A DNA stretch of 64,000 nucleotides from Gracilaria gracilis (lineage: Eukaryota > Rhodophyta > Florideophyceae > Gracilariales > Gracilariaceae). The translations under genes were made by a program, and so were the position numbers. The notes under the pieces were generated by a model. It was not told the DNA's origin. It did no database searches and saw only the letters and a program-made list of their open reading frames with translations. This document shows, piece by piece, positions 31,404 to 41,104 of this stretch (position 1 is its first letter; each line of letters begins with the position of its first letter). The stretch lies in assembly GCA_030374805.1 (NCBI GenBank), contig JARGSG010000088.1:1-64000 (forward strand), written 5' to 3'.

Positions 31404-32138
31404 ATGATATCCGCGACCGGGAGCCGTGACATGACTTCCTTCACAGCACCTCCGACGTTCAACAGCTTCCTGAAAAAGAACACACTGAATGGCATCTGTC
31501 GCCTTTCAGATAAGGGCACATACAAGTCCAACCGAGTGGTCCCACGAGCTATGCGTATGAGGCGAGGAGTCAAACCAGATCCGAGAATCCCGCGCACGTT
31601 GTTCGAAGCAGATTCAATACGAGATATTAACTTTGAGCCTTTCGACTTCTCAACTCTGAAAGGGAAAGTGGTGTTCGTGATCAACGTGGCCTCAGACGAC
31701 TCTGGCACCGATGAGAACTACCAGATGATGTCCAACCTCCTCGAGGAGTATCATGGGTCTGGACTGGAGGTGTTGGCGTTTCCCAGCAACTGGTACGGAC
31801 AACGAGAACCGCGTGCGCTGAAAGAGATCAAGAAGTTTGTGTACGAGAAGTATAACAAGAATATCAAGCTGTTCACGAAGACAGACCTGGAGTGGAATCA
31901 GGTGTTCGCTCTTGGTTGTCACTATTTTCCGGGTGAAATCATCTGGAACTTTCATGGAAAGTTTCTGTTTAACCGATATGGGGTTCCTGTAGGGCGATAC
32001 GACCTGCTAACGACTTACAAGTATCTGCATGACGAGATTGACGCGCAGATACATGGTGGGTACGCAGTTGAACCCAGAGAGATAGAGGAAAGCACAGAAG
32101 GTGATAGCGATCTTTCGGAGTTTGTGACTTTTCAATGA
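31404..32138 (+). CDS. Glutathione-peroxidase-like protein lacking the catalytic Cys and Gln (likely pseudoenzyme)
   Basis: 244 residues, intronless, ATG at 31,404 (second ATG at 31,431). The thioredoxin-type GPX fold is plain: LKGKVVFVINVAS, LEVLAFPSNWYGQREP, EIKKFVYEKYNKNIKLFTKTD and IIWNFHGKFLFNRYG. In active enzymes the first block continues with Lys-Cys/Sec-Gly; here it is ASDDSGTDENY, so the peroxidatic position is Asp99 (codon GAC, not a UGA Sec codon). The catalytic Gln in FPCNQFG is Trp130, and the nearby Cys is Ser128. The Trp-Asn of IIWNF (181-182) is kept. The fold is conserved and the frame open, so it is probably expressed with a non-peroxidase role. The N-terminal 70 residues could be a transit peptide. 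Confidence 0.85.
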   Translation: MISATGSRDMTSFTAPPTFNSFLKKNTLNGICRLSDKGTYKSNRVVPRAMRMRRGVKPDPRIPRTLFEADSIRDINFEPFDFSTLKGKVVFVINVASDDSGTDENYQMMSNLLEEYHGSGLEVLAFPSNWYGQREPRALKEIKKFVYEKYNKNIKLFTKTDLEWNQVFALGCHYFPGEIIWNFHGKFLFNRYGVPVGRYDLLTTYKYLHDEIDAQIHGGYAVEPREIEESTEGDSDLSEFVTFQ

Positions 32139-33172
32139 ATGCTGTTGAGGTTGAAGCCAAGAACGCACCAGGTGCACATTGAAATAGGCAATAGGCCAGG
32201 CGGGGCCATGCATACGAGCTCTTTTTCGTTCACGGCGTCATCAGAAGAGTGTCATTCTCGAAGTGTGGGCTTTGGGAGTAGGACAAACTAGACTAACCGA
32301 CATGCGAAGGGCAGCTTGATTGCGTTTGATTGATAGATCCATGAATGCGAAAAGGTCGTGAATCTTGTTTTTTTTCCTATCACAGACTGAAGCGGTAGTA
32401 GATACTAGGTGAAAAACACGAGAGCTATCGTGTGTAGCACCGCCGTCTGCGTTTCATTCTTACTATCTAATATTATAAAGCCAACAGTAAAAGAGTGAAA
32501 CTGCGGGTAAACGCCACAGCTCCCTCGCTCGTTGAAAGCTGATTGCGTGTTTTCCCTAGGACACATAGATATGAGCATGAGACCCGAACTGTGACGAAAA
32601 AGAGCACTCCTGCATCAGCGAGCGCATCAACGGCCCTCATCATACAGTAGGAGAAAACGATCTCTCAGATTATCCACATCCGGCACATTGAGAGGCGACA
32701 TGCACAAAAGTCTAGCATTCGCTACACTCAGTTGCTGTGCTTGTTTGCCACAGCAGTGCGCGTGGCTGGTGGACGACAAAGAGATGCGATGGATACCTGT
32801 AAGATGCTGTTCCAACCGAGCATTCCAACAGGTCATCAGCATCTTGAAGAAAATGCGCAGCCGTGACTAGGCTCGGACATAAAGGTAATGGCGTTTCGCT
32901 TGTACCCTTGGACGGTAACAGTTCGCATCGCTTGAGCGTGCAGCACAAACTCACGCAAGATAGCTCGCCAACCGCCAACTGCCCTATCACGTCCGTGGGA
33001 AGCTCCTGACGTACCACCGTGCTGCGCCCGAAAACGTAAGGACTCGGTGGACGCGGAGTGCAGTCGGGAGCACGCCATACGACGAATCTCAAGAGTGATC
33101 ACCAACAAACGCCCCTTAAAAAGTTCTCGAGACTACCAATGTTACACGCCAGTAAAAAAAGAAGCGCGCAAG
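32139..33172. other. Intergenic, with a possible small spliced minus-strand gene
   Basis: At 32,627-33,050 on the minus strand there are protein-like pieces: one with RQELPTDVIGQLAVGELSC next to a GTGAGT donor, and one reading SVANARLLCMSPLNVPDVDN and DRFLLLYDEGR to a stop at 32,627 after a TTACAG acceptor. Their reading phases do not join cleanly with the donor and acceptor I can see, so no model is proposed. The rest of the region shows nothing. Confidence 0.2.
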
Positions 33173-35584
33173 TTATTGTCTGCCTCGGATGGTGCCGCTT
33201 TCGCCTCTGGTCTGCGAACGCCCGGAGTTGCTCCTGAGAGAAGTATTCTCCTCCGCGGAGTGAAACGGCCAAATGCTCCACTGCGGACGGGCGCCCGTGC
33301 CATTGTTTCTCTCGCGTTCAGCAAAGCGCTTGGCGCCATGCAACATATCAGCGCCGCTCTCGCCAACATGCTTGGCATAGGCGCGCTGGAACACACGAGA
33401 CGCAAGGTGCGGAAACTCGCTCTCCTCCACAACGTCAGCGTCATCCATGGTTTCCGCGCTGTCGGTGACGGTGGACGACTCGCGCACGTCACTGTTGCGC
33501 AGCGGCAGCCCCGCCACGCTGGTGCTGAACGAGTCGGACTGCGGCTCGTTGATATCGCTAAGCGTACGCAACGCATCGTGCAGCTCAGAAGGCTGTCTAG
33601 AGTTGACGTACTGCGCGTGCAGCGGCTCAAAGCTACCCGACTCGGACGACGACAGCGAGAAGGAGCCGTTGCTTGTAAAATCGCTATCGTCGTCGCTTCC
33701 GTCATCGGAGTCCTCATCGGTGTCGAAGCTAAGCGAGCGCGGCGGCACAAAGCGCGGCCTGAACGAGGGCCAATCCGGCAGGCTGGAGGGGCCATCGTCC
33801 GCGAAGCGGCTTGGCGACGGCAGCAGCACCGACGCGCTGCGCGGCAGGTCGGCGTGCGAGTGGAAGGAGGCGTCATGCTCCGATGCAGCGAGCGAGTGCG
33901 CGCGGTGGCGCGCCAACAGGTCGGCCAGCGGCTCCTGGCTGGGCTCGGCGGGGGCGACGCGCGGCGGCTTGCGCGTGCGCTTGGCCGAGCGCGTGGGCAC
34001 GTCCAGCGTGGCGAGTCGGCGCGCGTCAAAGTCGGACACGACGCGGCGCGTGGACGACGCGCGGCGGCGCAACAAGCCAGCGGAGCTGAGCGTGCGCGGC
34101 GCCACAGCGGCGGTGTCGGTGGTGGCAGCGGCGGCGGCAGCAGTGGCAGCAGCAGCGGTAGCGTCGGCGACGGAGGCATCGGGCGGGCGCGGCTCGACGA
34201 GCGCGAGCGCGGCCAGCAGGTGACGCAGCGCGGGGGCGGCCACAGGGTGAGCGGCGTGCAGCGCGAGTCGCGCCTGCAGCAGGCTAGCCAGCGGCGGCAG
34301 CGCAACGTCCGCGGCGAGCAGGTCGGCAGGCGCCAGCAGGATGAAGACGTTGGCGGCGGCAGCGACGACATGCGCGTGCGACGCGTGTTGCACCAGCGCG
34401 AGCAACACGAGCTGCGGCAGGTTGGCGGCGACGGCGGCGGCGCGGTTGCGGTCGTAGCAATGGATGAGGTGACGCAGCGCAAGCAGCGCGGGGTACATGA
34501 CGCGCACATGGTGCGCGTGCGCGCGCGCGGCGTCGGACAGACAGCGCGCCGCGCACGCGGCGTGCGCTAGCCGCGCCAGCCGCACGCTGCCGCTGAGCAG
34601 CCGCGCGAGCAGCGCCAGCGCGTCGGGCAGCGCCGGCGGCGACACGCGCGGCAGCGCGGCCAGCAGCGGCGGTAGCAGCGCGCGCGGCGCCGCATGTCGC
34701 GGCGGCAACGCCAACAGCAGCTGCACGGCCGCGTGCAGCTCGCGCGCGTCGGCGGCGCGCAGCGCGGCGTTCAGCGGCGGCAGCAGCTGCGCGGGCGGCA
34801 GCTCCGGCGGCGGCGGCGACGACGGCGGTGCGCCGCCGCGCGGTGCGCGCAGCAGCTCGGCCACGAAGCGCAGCACGGAGGCGCGACACGCGCGCAGCGG
34901 CAGCGCGCGTAGCAGCAGCTGCGACATGCGCAGGTCGCGCAGCGTGCGCCGCAGCTGCGCGTGGCGCGCGCGGAGCAGCGCGCTGAGGAAGGCGGCCGCC
35001 TCGGCTACCAGCGAAGCGCGCGCCGTGTGCACGGCGCGCAGCAACGCCGAGTGCACGGCGCTCAGTAGCGCGCGTTCGCTCAGCGCGCTGCAGCGCGCGC
35101 ATGCGTCCAGCCGCGCCAGCGCGCCGAGCGCGCGTAGCGCCGCCGCCGCCGCCGCGTCGTCGTCTTCGTCTTGGTCGTCGTGCGCCGCGCTCACGCCCAG
35201 CAGCGGCGCGCGTAGCAGTGGCATGGCCAGCTGCGCCACGGCCGGCGCCAGCCGCTCCGGCGCCACGGCCGGCGGCGGCGGCGCGGCCAGCAGCGCGGCC
35301 AGTACGTTAAGCGCGTCGGCGGCGCAGTGCGACACGGCGGCGGCGCGTAGCAGCGCGGGCGCGACGTGCAGCGCCAGCAACGGCGCGTGTGACGCGCGGC
35401 GCAGCGCCACCACGGGCGCCAGCGCGCGCAGCGCGGCGCGTAGCTGCGCGTGCGGCGCGTTGAGCGAGTCGCGCAGCGCGCCCGCCAGCAGCGTTAGACG
35501 CGCGTTGCACGGCGGCGCATCGCGTCGTGCGGCCAGCAGCTCCAGCGCGGCGGCCGTGAGCTCGGCGTCCGCCACGCGCGGCAT
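33173..35584 (-). CDS. Ala/Leu-rich helical-repeat (ARM/HEAT-like) protein, very GC-rich gene
   Basis: 803 residues from the first in-frame ATG (35,584), intronless. The first 520 or so residues are amphipathic Ala/Leu/Arg-rich helices in pairs (for example ALNVLAALLAA, LLRAVHTARASLVAEAAAFL, LPQLVLLALVQHASHAHVVA) typical of ARM/HEAT solenoids; no named family is recognised. An Asp/Glu/Ala tract (DDQDEDDDAAAAAA) interrupts them. The last 250 residues are Ser/Asp/Pro-rich and look disordered, with an acidic patch (FDTDEDSDDGSDDDSD). The third codon position is almost always G or C, unlike the surrounding genes but like the GH13 gene 262 bp upstream on the same strand. A scaffold role is the most that can be inferred. 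The high GC opens long false frames on both strands, but only this one gives repeat-like helices. Confidence 0.55.
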   Translation of the reverse strand: MPRVADAELTAAALELLAARRDAPPCNARLTLLAGALRDSLNAPHAQLRAALRALAPVVALRRASHAPLLALHVAPALLRAAAVSHCAADALNVLAALLAAPPPPAVAPERLAPAVAQLAMPLLRAPLLGVSAAHDDQDEDDDAAAAAALRALGALARLDACARCSALSERALLSAVHSALLRAVHTARASLVAEAAAFLSALLRARHAQLRRTLRDLRMSQLLLRALPLRACRASVLRFVAELLRAPRGGAPPSSPPPPELPPAQLLPPLNAALRAADARELHAAVQLLLALPPRHAAPRALLPPLLAALPRVSPPALPDALALLARLLSGSVRLARLAHAACAARCLSDAARAHAHHVRVMYPALLALRHLIHCYDRNRAAAVAANLPQLVLLALVQHASHAHVVAAAANVFILLAPADLLAADVALPPLASLLQARLALHAAHPVAAPALRHLLAALALVEPRPPDASVADATAAAATAAAAAATTDTAAVAPRTLSSAGLLRRRASSTRRVVSDFDARRLATLDVPTRSAKRTRKPPRVAPAEPSQEPLADLLARHRAHSLAASEHDASFHSHADLPRSASVLLPSPSRFADDGPSSLPDWPSFRPRFVPPRSLSFDTDEDSDDGSDDDSDFTSNGSFSLSSSESGSFEPLHAQYVNSRQPSELHDALRTLSDINEPQSDSFSTSVAGLPLRNSDVRESSTVTDSAETMDDADVVEESEFPHLASRVFQRAYAKHVGESGADMLHGAKRFAERERNNGTGARPQWSIWPFHSAEENTSLRSNSGRSQTRGESGTIRGRQ

Positions 35585-35846
35585 GGCGGCGGCGGCGGCG
35601 GCGGCGGCGGCGGGGCGTGGGCGCGGGCGCGACGTCGGGCGGTGGTGGCGTCTCTCTCTCCCCAAAGATGCCGCGCGGGCGGCGGCGTTGCGGGTAAGGT
35701 AACTCACTCTACCACGTAATCTGCAGTACGTAACACTGACGTATCTATCGTACTGTATGTACCGTCGTACCGTTGTATCTACCGAAGGTTTCTGTAGAAA
35801 AGGCGCCAAGTGGCGTCGAAGCGCAAACTCGAGTGTTGGTTTCGTT

Positions 35847-38027
35847 TCACAATTCAAAATTCGAATCGAAAGCGCCGTCGGCGGCGGCGTCGGGCAGACG
35901 CAGCAGCTGCGCGTCAAAGGGGCGCACGCGCCAGCGCACCAGCGCGTCGGCGCCGCACTGCACGCGTACGCGCTGCGAGCTCAGCACGTCCAGCAGCGCG
36001 TGCGCGGGGGGGGGCCACGCGCCGCGCCACAGCGCGCGCAGCTGACGCGCAGGCACGCGCAGCTCGCGCTCGCACGTGCACATACTCACCACGCCCAGCA
36101 GCGCGCGCCGCCCCGCCGCGCCGCGCCCCACCGCCAGCACGTCCGCGTGCGCGCTGTCCACCGCGCGCACCTCGCCGCCGCGCAGCGCGTGCATCGTCGC
36201 GCGCGCCTCGTTGAGCCGCCGCACCGTCTCGCTCACCCGCTGCTGCTCTTCGACGCCGTCGTCGTCGTCGTCGTCGTCGAGCTCAAAGGCGGCGCGCGGT
36301 AGCGGCCCGCGCTGCAGCCAGCGCGCGTCAAAGCACGCGCGCTCGCATACGTACACGCCCAGCTGCTGCAGGCGCGCGTGCAGGCGGCGTGCCTGCGCGC
36401 GAGCAAACGGCCACGCGCTGCGCGTACGCCACAGCTCGCTGCCCTGGTACACCATGGGCGTGCCGACGGCGAGGTACAGCGCCACCAGCGCGCCGCGCAC
36501 GCGCGCGCGCTCGTGCTGCAGACAGTCGGCAAGGCGCGCCGCCGCGCTCATGCCGTTCTTGAACAGCGTGCCGCCGGCCGAGCGGATGTACTCGCCCATC
36601 CACCGCCGCACCTCGCGCGGGTAGAAGCCCATGTACGTCTCGTCGTGGTGCTCCAACATGTTGAGCCACTCGCCGCCGCCCGTGCGCGTCGCGCTCGCTT
36701 CGAACGTCGCCCGCCAGAACGGCGCCACTGTGCGCAGGTACGTGCTTTCGCGCAGCGCCGCCTGCATCTCGAACGCCGTCAGCAGGTCGCCTTCGCTGCT
36801 GCACTGCACCCCGTTCCACGTCGTGGCGTGCCCGCCGTAGCGCGCCACCGTGCGGCAGTCGCGCACCACCTCCGGCAGCAGGATGGCGCGCGCGTTCACG
36901 TGCTTCACAAATGCCTTGAACAGCGCCATCAGCGTGTGCGTCTCCTCGAGCCCCTCCGCATTCGTCCCGCCCTTCTTGATCCAGTGCAGCGCCGCGTCCA
37001 TGCGCTTGGCAACCACCCCGCTGCACAGCTCGCGCCCGAGCATGCACACAATCTCTTCCAGCACATCCACGTTCTGCAGGTTCAGGTCCACCTGGAACGG
37101 GTAGAACGACCGGTAGAAATGGTACGACTTGCCGTTGATCTCTACCCACAGCCCGTGTGTGCGGTCTACGTCGGGGAATACCACCACGCGCTCGCTTATG
37201 CACCCGTCCGGGTCGCGGTACTTGCAGATAATGTCCCCGTCGCTGTCGCGCTCGCCGATCTTCTCGCGCCCGTTTCGCTGCACGTAGTAGTTGATGTACT
37301 TTTCTTCGCCGTGTACTGCGCGTTGAAACCACTCGTGTTCCGTCGACGTGTGGTTGTAGATTCCGTCTGTGCATACCCGAATCCCCTGTTCGAATGCATC
37401 GTCCATGAACCGTTTAAACGCTTCTTCACCGCCCAGACTCGCGCGCGGCTCGTAGCGCGATACATCGTACCCGCCGTCTGCCATGGGCGACTCGTAGTGC
37501 GGCAGCACGCACAAGTTGCGGAATCCTTGTCGTTTCAAGTACGGTAGCATAGCTCGCAAGCTGTCAAAGTCTCCTTCTTCTTTGCCTTCCTCCACCCCCA
37601 TGTCCTGCACGTACAGCAGGTACCACGCATCCTTGTACCAGTCTTCGGCCACACTATCCTCCCACTGCAGCACCCGTTCCGGCAGCGCGTCTCGAGCAAC
37701 TTGCACTTGTTTGAAGAATACTTCTTGAAGACGTTCCCACTGCACGCCCACCAATTGCTTGCACAGCGTGCCTACGGCGCGTACGTCATCCACTGTCGTC
37801 AGCCCTCTTTGCAGCGCGTGCAACGAGCTCCCACAAGGCGCAACGTCTTCAGGCGAAGCCGGTGCGTTTGCGGAGCATATGGCGTGAAGCTGCTCTCTCA
37901 ACGCTGCTATCTCCAGCTCTTGCTGCTCGATGATCGCTGTCAGTTCGCGATTGCTCAGCTGCTCGTTCTCCCTGCCCGACTCCGAGTCGCTGGCCTCTTC
38001 CTGCGTGTTCCCGGATGCTGAAGACAT
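35847..38027 (-). CDS. GH13 family enzyme, trehalose-synthase/alpha-glucosyltransferase-like
   Basis: 726 residues, intronless, ATG at 38,027. A predicted coiled coil (about residues 18-50) precedes the TIM barrel. The GH13 regions are intact: I DGIYNH (221-226), II AKRMDAALHW (nucleophile Asp344), III ILLPEVV (acid Glu386) and IV MLEHHDET (His461-Asp462). The phrases PMADGGYDVSRYEP, HTSTEHEWFQRA, FQVDLNLQNVDVLEE and GGTNAEGLEETH follow trehalose synthase (maltose glucosyltransferase) and amylosucrase-type sequences more than endo-amylases. A poly-Asp run (about residue 606) lies before the C-terminal beta domain. There is no signal peptide, so it is probably cytosolic and acts on storage glucan or disaccharide. 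The exact reaction cannot be told. GC-rich like its downstream neighbour. Confidence 0.75.
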   Translation of the reverse strand: MSSASGNTQEEASDSESGRENEQLSNRELTAIIEQQELEIAALREQLHAICSANAPASPEDVAPCGSSLHALQRGLTTVDDVRAVGTLCKQLVGVQWERLQEVFFKQVQVARDALPERVLQWEDSVAEDWYKDAWYLLYVQDMGVEEGKEEGDFDSLRAMLPYLKRQGFRNLCVLPHYESPMADGGYDVSRYEPRASLGGEEAFKRFMDDAFEQGIRVCTDGIYNHTSTEHEWFQRAVHGEEKYINYYVQRNGREKIGERDSDGDIICKYRDPDGCISERVVVFPDVDRTHGLWVEINGKSYHFYRSFYPFQVDLNLQNVDVLEEIVCMLGRELCSGVVAKRMDAALHWIKKGGTNAEGLEETHTLMALFKAFVKHVNARAILLPEVVRDCRTVARYGGHATTWNGVQCSSEGDLLTAFEMQAALRESTYLRTVAPFWRATFEASATRTGGGEWLNMLEHHDETYMGFYPREVRRWMGEYIRSAGGTLFKNGMSAAARLADCLQHERARVRGALVALYLAVGTPMVYQGSELWRTRSAWPFARAQARRLHARLQQLGVYVCERACFDARWLQRGPLPRAAFELDDDDDDDGVEEQQRVSETVRRLNEARATMHALRGGEVRAVDSAHADVLAVGRGAAGRRALLGVVSMCTCERELRVPARQLRALWRGAWPPPAHALLDVLSSQRVRVQCGADALVRWRVRPFDAQLLRLPDAAADGAFDSNFEL

Positions 38028-38497
38028 GGTGCTCTTGCGGCAGCGATATTCACAAAACCCCACTGTACCGCTTCCTTATGTGTCAAATACCACCAGCCTT
38101 CCCTACAAGGCGTTTTTATCCTTGTTGCGCAAGGTCAATTTCATAGTTCAACCAGCTTTGTAGAAGAACCATGTGTACGCAAAATACAACTTGCCAGCTT
38201 GATCTCATCCAGTTCTGCACCCCCCATCGAGTAGATAATGATTCGGGGTGTCCCAGCGTAGACTCGCCTCCAAGGTGGGTAGCCTTTACCGGCAGTGCCT
38301 GATGGCTCAACACGCATAAAGAGTCCTCTGAACTTCAGAGTCTGAAGCTGTTACCCGATTTTTGCCACAAGATATATTTGATCTTCCTGCTGCACGCATG
38401 ACCAGCTCAATTCTTATTTTTGTCGCTCACGAGATTTCTTGAGCTCCCGCCGTCCGCCTTCATCCTTCACGGCGTTGCACGCTCGCAAACTCCTTGA
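38028..38497. promoter_or_regulatory. Divergent upstream region of GH13 and methionine aminopeptidase genes
   Basis: 470 bp of moderate-GC non-coding DNA. The sharp fall in GC at the GH13 start codon marks the edge of the GC-rich block. No recognisable elements. Confidence 0.35.
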
Positions 38498-39691
38498 ATG
38501 TCTCAGAACCAGCGCATATCAGATACCGAATTGCCCTACTTCTCCCAAACTCCGACCGCAATGACTCTCGGTGGCGACACCCCCTCATTCGTTTCATCAT
38601 TCTTACCGACAAGCGGCTCGCTTTTCAAGTCATGTTCATCACATCGCCAGCTCAAGACCAACAGCCGCTCAGGTCTCCCCCTATGTGCACCCAGAGCTTT
38701 TCCAGTTTCAGCACCGATCACTATGAAGCAGCAGAAATCGGGCAAACGAACACCGAGAGGATTCGGAATTGAACAGATACCTCGTTTCAAATTCACTGGC
38801 AAGCTACGTCCAGGAATGGTGCTTCAACGTAGGTCTGTTCCTCAGGAGATACGTCGCCCAGATTATTGGAAGGATGGACGACCAAAATCAAAACTACCCC
38901 GTTTCGCCACGGACATACTGAGTTTAACAGATGAGGAGATTGAGAAGATGCGCGTTTCTTGCCGTATGGCCCGTGAAATTCTCGATATTGCGGGCCAGAT
39001 GATCCAGCCTGGTGTGTTAACAGACGAGATAGATGGAGTCGTACACGAAGAAACAATCAAGCGTGGGGCGTATCCATCCCCGCTCAATTACAACAACTTC
39101 CCAAAGTCATGTTGCACGTCCATCAACGAAGTGGTGTGTCACGGCATTCCGGACACCACCGCGCTAGTGAACGGGGATATTATAAACATTGATGTAACTG
39201 TGTACTACAATGGCTATCATGGCGATTGTTCAGAAACGTTTCTTGTTGGCGATGTTGACGCGCGCGGGCGGAAACTGGTCCAAGTAACCCATGAATGCCT
39301 CGAAAAGGCTATTGAGATTTGCAAGCCGGGCTTACCTGTGAAACGAATCGGTAGAGTGATTGAAGATCACGCAAAACGTTTCGGTTTCACTGTCGTACGC
39401 AACTTCTGCGGGCATGGCGTCAACTCCATTTTTCACACAACACCCAATGTCATGCACTTCAATAACAACGAAGCCGCCGGTATTCTCAAACCTGGTGTTA
39501 CGTTTACCATTGAGCCTATGATTAACGAAGGAACACATCGGAATATCACATGGCCTGATGACTGGACTACTACTACGTTAGATGGAAAGCGAAGCGCTCA
39601 ATTCGAGCATACTCTGCTTGTCACCGATACCGGGGTGGAGCGGTTAACCCAGAAATTGGCATCCAGCCCAAAGTACTTTTGGGAACAATAA
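38498..39691 (+). CDS. Methionine aminopeptidase type I, probably organelle-targeted
   Basis: 397 residues, intronless, ATG at 38,498. It removes the initiator Met from new proteins. The pita-bread fold is complete: YNNFPKSCCTSINEVVCHG (substrate His), metal ligands Asp in INIDVTVYYNG and GDCSETF, His in NFCGHGVNSIFH, Glu in FTIEPMINEG and Glu in AQFEHTLLV. The first 100 or so residues lack the Cys-rich zinc finger of cytosolic MetAP1 and are Ser/Thr/Pro/Arg-rich, as in the mitochondrial/plastid MAP1B-D forms. Downstream ATGs exist, including one in front of MKQQKSGKRTPRGFG. Which organelle is served is not decided by the sequence. Confidence 0.92.
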   Translation: MSQNQRISDTELPYFSQTPTAMTLGGDTPSFVSSFLPTSGSLFKSCSSHRQLKTNSRSGLPLCAPRAFPVSAPITMKQQKSGKRTPRGFGIEQIPRFKFTGKLRPGMVLQRRSVPQEIRRPDYWKDGRPKSKLPRFATDILSLTDEEIEKMRVSCRMAREILDIAGQMIQPGVLTDEIDGVVHEETIKRGAYPSPLNYNNFPKSCCTSINEVVCHGIPDTTALVNGDIINIDVTVYYNGYHGDCSETFLVGDVDARGRKLVQVTHECLEKAIEICKPGLPVKRIGRVIEDHAKRFGFTVVRNFCGHGVNSIFHTTPNVMHFNNNEAAGILKPGVTFTIEPMINEGTHRNITWPDDWTTTTLDGKRSAQFEHTLLVTDTGVERLTQKLASSPKYFWEQ

Positions 39692-41104
39692 GTGATTGTT
39701 CACACTTTGATATTGAGTTTCTTTACCTAGCGTCTCTAGTGCTTCAATGAGGTTAGGGCAAACATCGTGTGAGGAACAGAACCAATATCATTATTCCAAT
39801 CTAAAAATGTTCTGCTGAACGTGGTGTGGGCGTTGATGACATAACAATTCCCGAGTTATACTAATCGATATCATCCACCTGTTCAGGGGTCTATTCCTCG
39901 TCGCCTTAAGTCCTACATCCGTTATCCAATGCAAGTTTCGAAATAGTTTTCTACTCCACAACGTCGCGAATAGGTCCGCTTGTACGTCGTTTTCGAACGA
40001 TTCGACCAATCGCATTCGCTCCTTGTCCAGCATGTTAACGACATCCATTCAAAATCATCGCAGCACCTGACTCACCATAGCATCTCTGTCCTTCTAATGG
40101 GAGCAATTTAGCTCTTCCACTCCTGGTTTGTCAACATAGGAAACGAGCACATGGCCTCTGAAGCACTCGGCCAACGCACACTCTGCTAGATAAACCGCGA
40201 ATGCTGTGACCATCTGTTTCTTAATGGCCAAACGAACATGGTTTCGTCGTTGCGGAAACTGAGAGCGTTCGCAGCTGTTTGTTTTGAGTGGCCTACGTCT
40301 AGAACGACAGGTGAAGCAGACGTTTCTGTTGTATCTATCGAATGCTATGTTAAAGGGTTCGACGCAAACGGGTGGATACCTCTCAGATAAGAACTCTTGA
40401 ATCGTGAACCCTGCCCTGCAGCAAGAAGGTCAGATACGGCCTCTCTAGCTAAGACACTTCATAAAAAGTCTTCACACCTTCCGAAGTGATTGGTTGCGGG
40501 GTTCTCTACCTTCTTCATCACCACCGCCCCACAACCACCACACCACAACTCGCCTTCCCCAGTTCCCAACGCATAGCTCTCATCGCCGCTTCTATTTCTG
40601 TCCCGCCACTCATCTCCAGTCGTCGCTCTTCCAACACTCGCCGCTCGGTTGCAATCGCTGTCATCACGGGTTTGCTATCAAAGAACTCCTTATGAAGAAG
40701 CGCTCCATGCATACACGCTCTTCAAATCGTTCACCGTACTTCTGTATCATCGTCGTCCATTATGCGCTCTTCAATTCATGTACAATCTAATCGTATTCAC
40801 CCTGTACAAAACCTTCATCAGCTGGACCTGCGTCATGCTGTCACCTCTCGCGCTACACCGTGTCTTAACGAGATGCGCTTGAGCCTGGAAATGAAGCCTT
40901 CTCCGCGTGCCTCGAAATCCGAGTACTATGCGGATCACCACCACGGTGGCACCACCATGGCCTTAACGGGCCTGAGTACGCTTTACAGAGCTCTATGAAC
41001 TAAACAAAAAACATAGATCACTTCGCAGCAATTGCACTTTGGCAGTAGTCGAATGTTCTAAACATACGATCTTCCAACGCCCCGAGAAACACTTGTTTCG
41101 TGAA
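39692..41104. other. Intergenic region without a confident gene
   Basis: Nothing is recognised. A minus-strand ORF of 85 codons (39,791-40,048, ATG start) reads fairly protein-like (ERMRLVESFENDVQADLFAT) but has no known domain. The plus-strand ORFs at 40,486-40,998 are short and of biased composition. Confidence 0.4.

Noticed and set aside
33142-34509. Second minus-strand ORF of 455 codons overlapping the helical-repeat gene
   Set aside because: Cys/Arg/Ser-rich translation of the alternate frame of the same GC-rich DNA.
34497-35702. Long plus-strand ORF antisense to the helical-repeat gene
   Set aside because: The region is so GC-rich that stops are rare in every frame. This frame gives only Ser/Ala/Arg low complexity without structure.
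36378-37547. 389-codon plus-strand ORF antisense to the GH13 gene
   Set aside because: The opposite strand holds all GH13 catalytic motifs in one frame. This ORF is a shadow.
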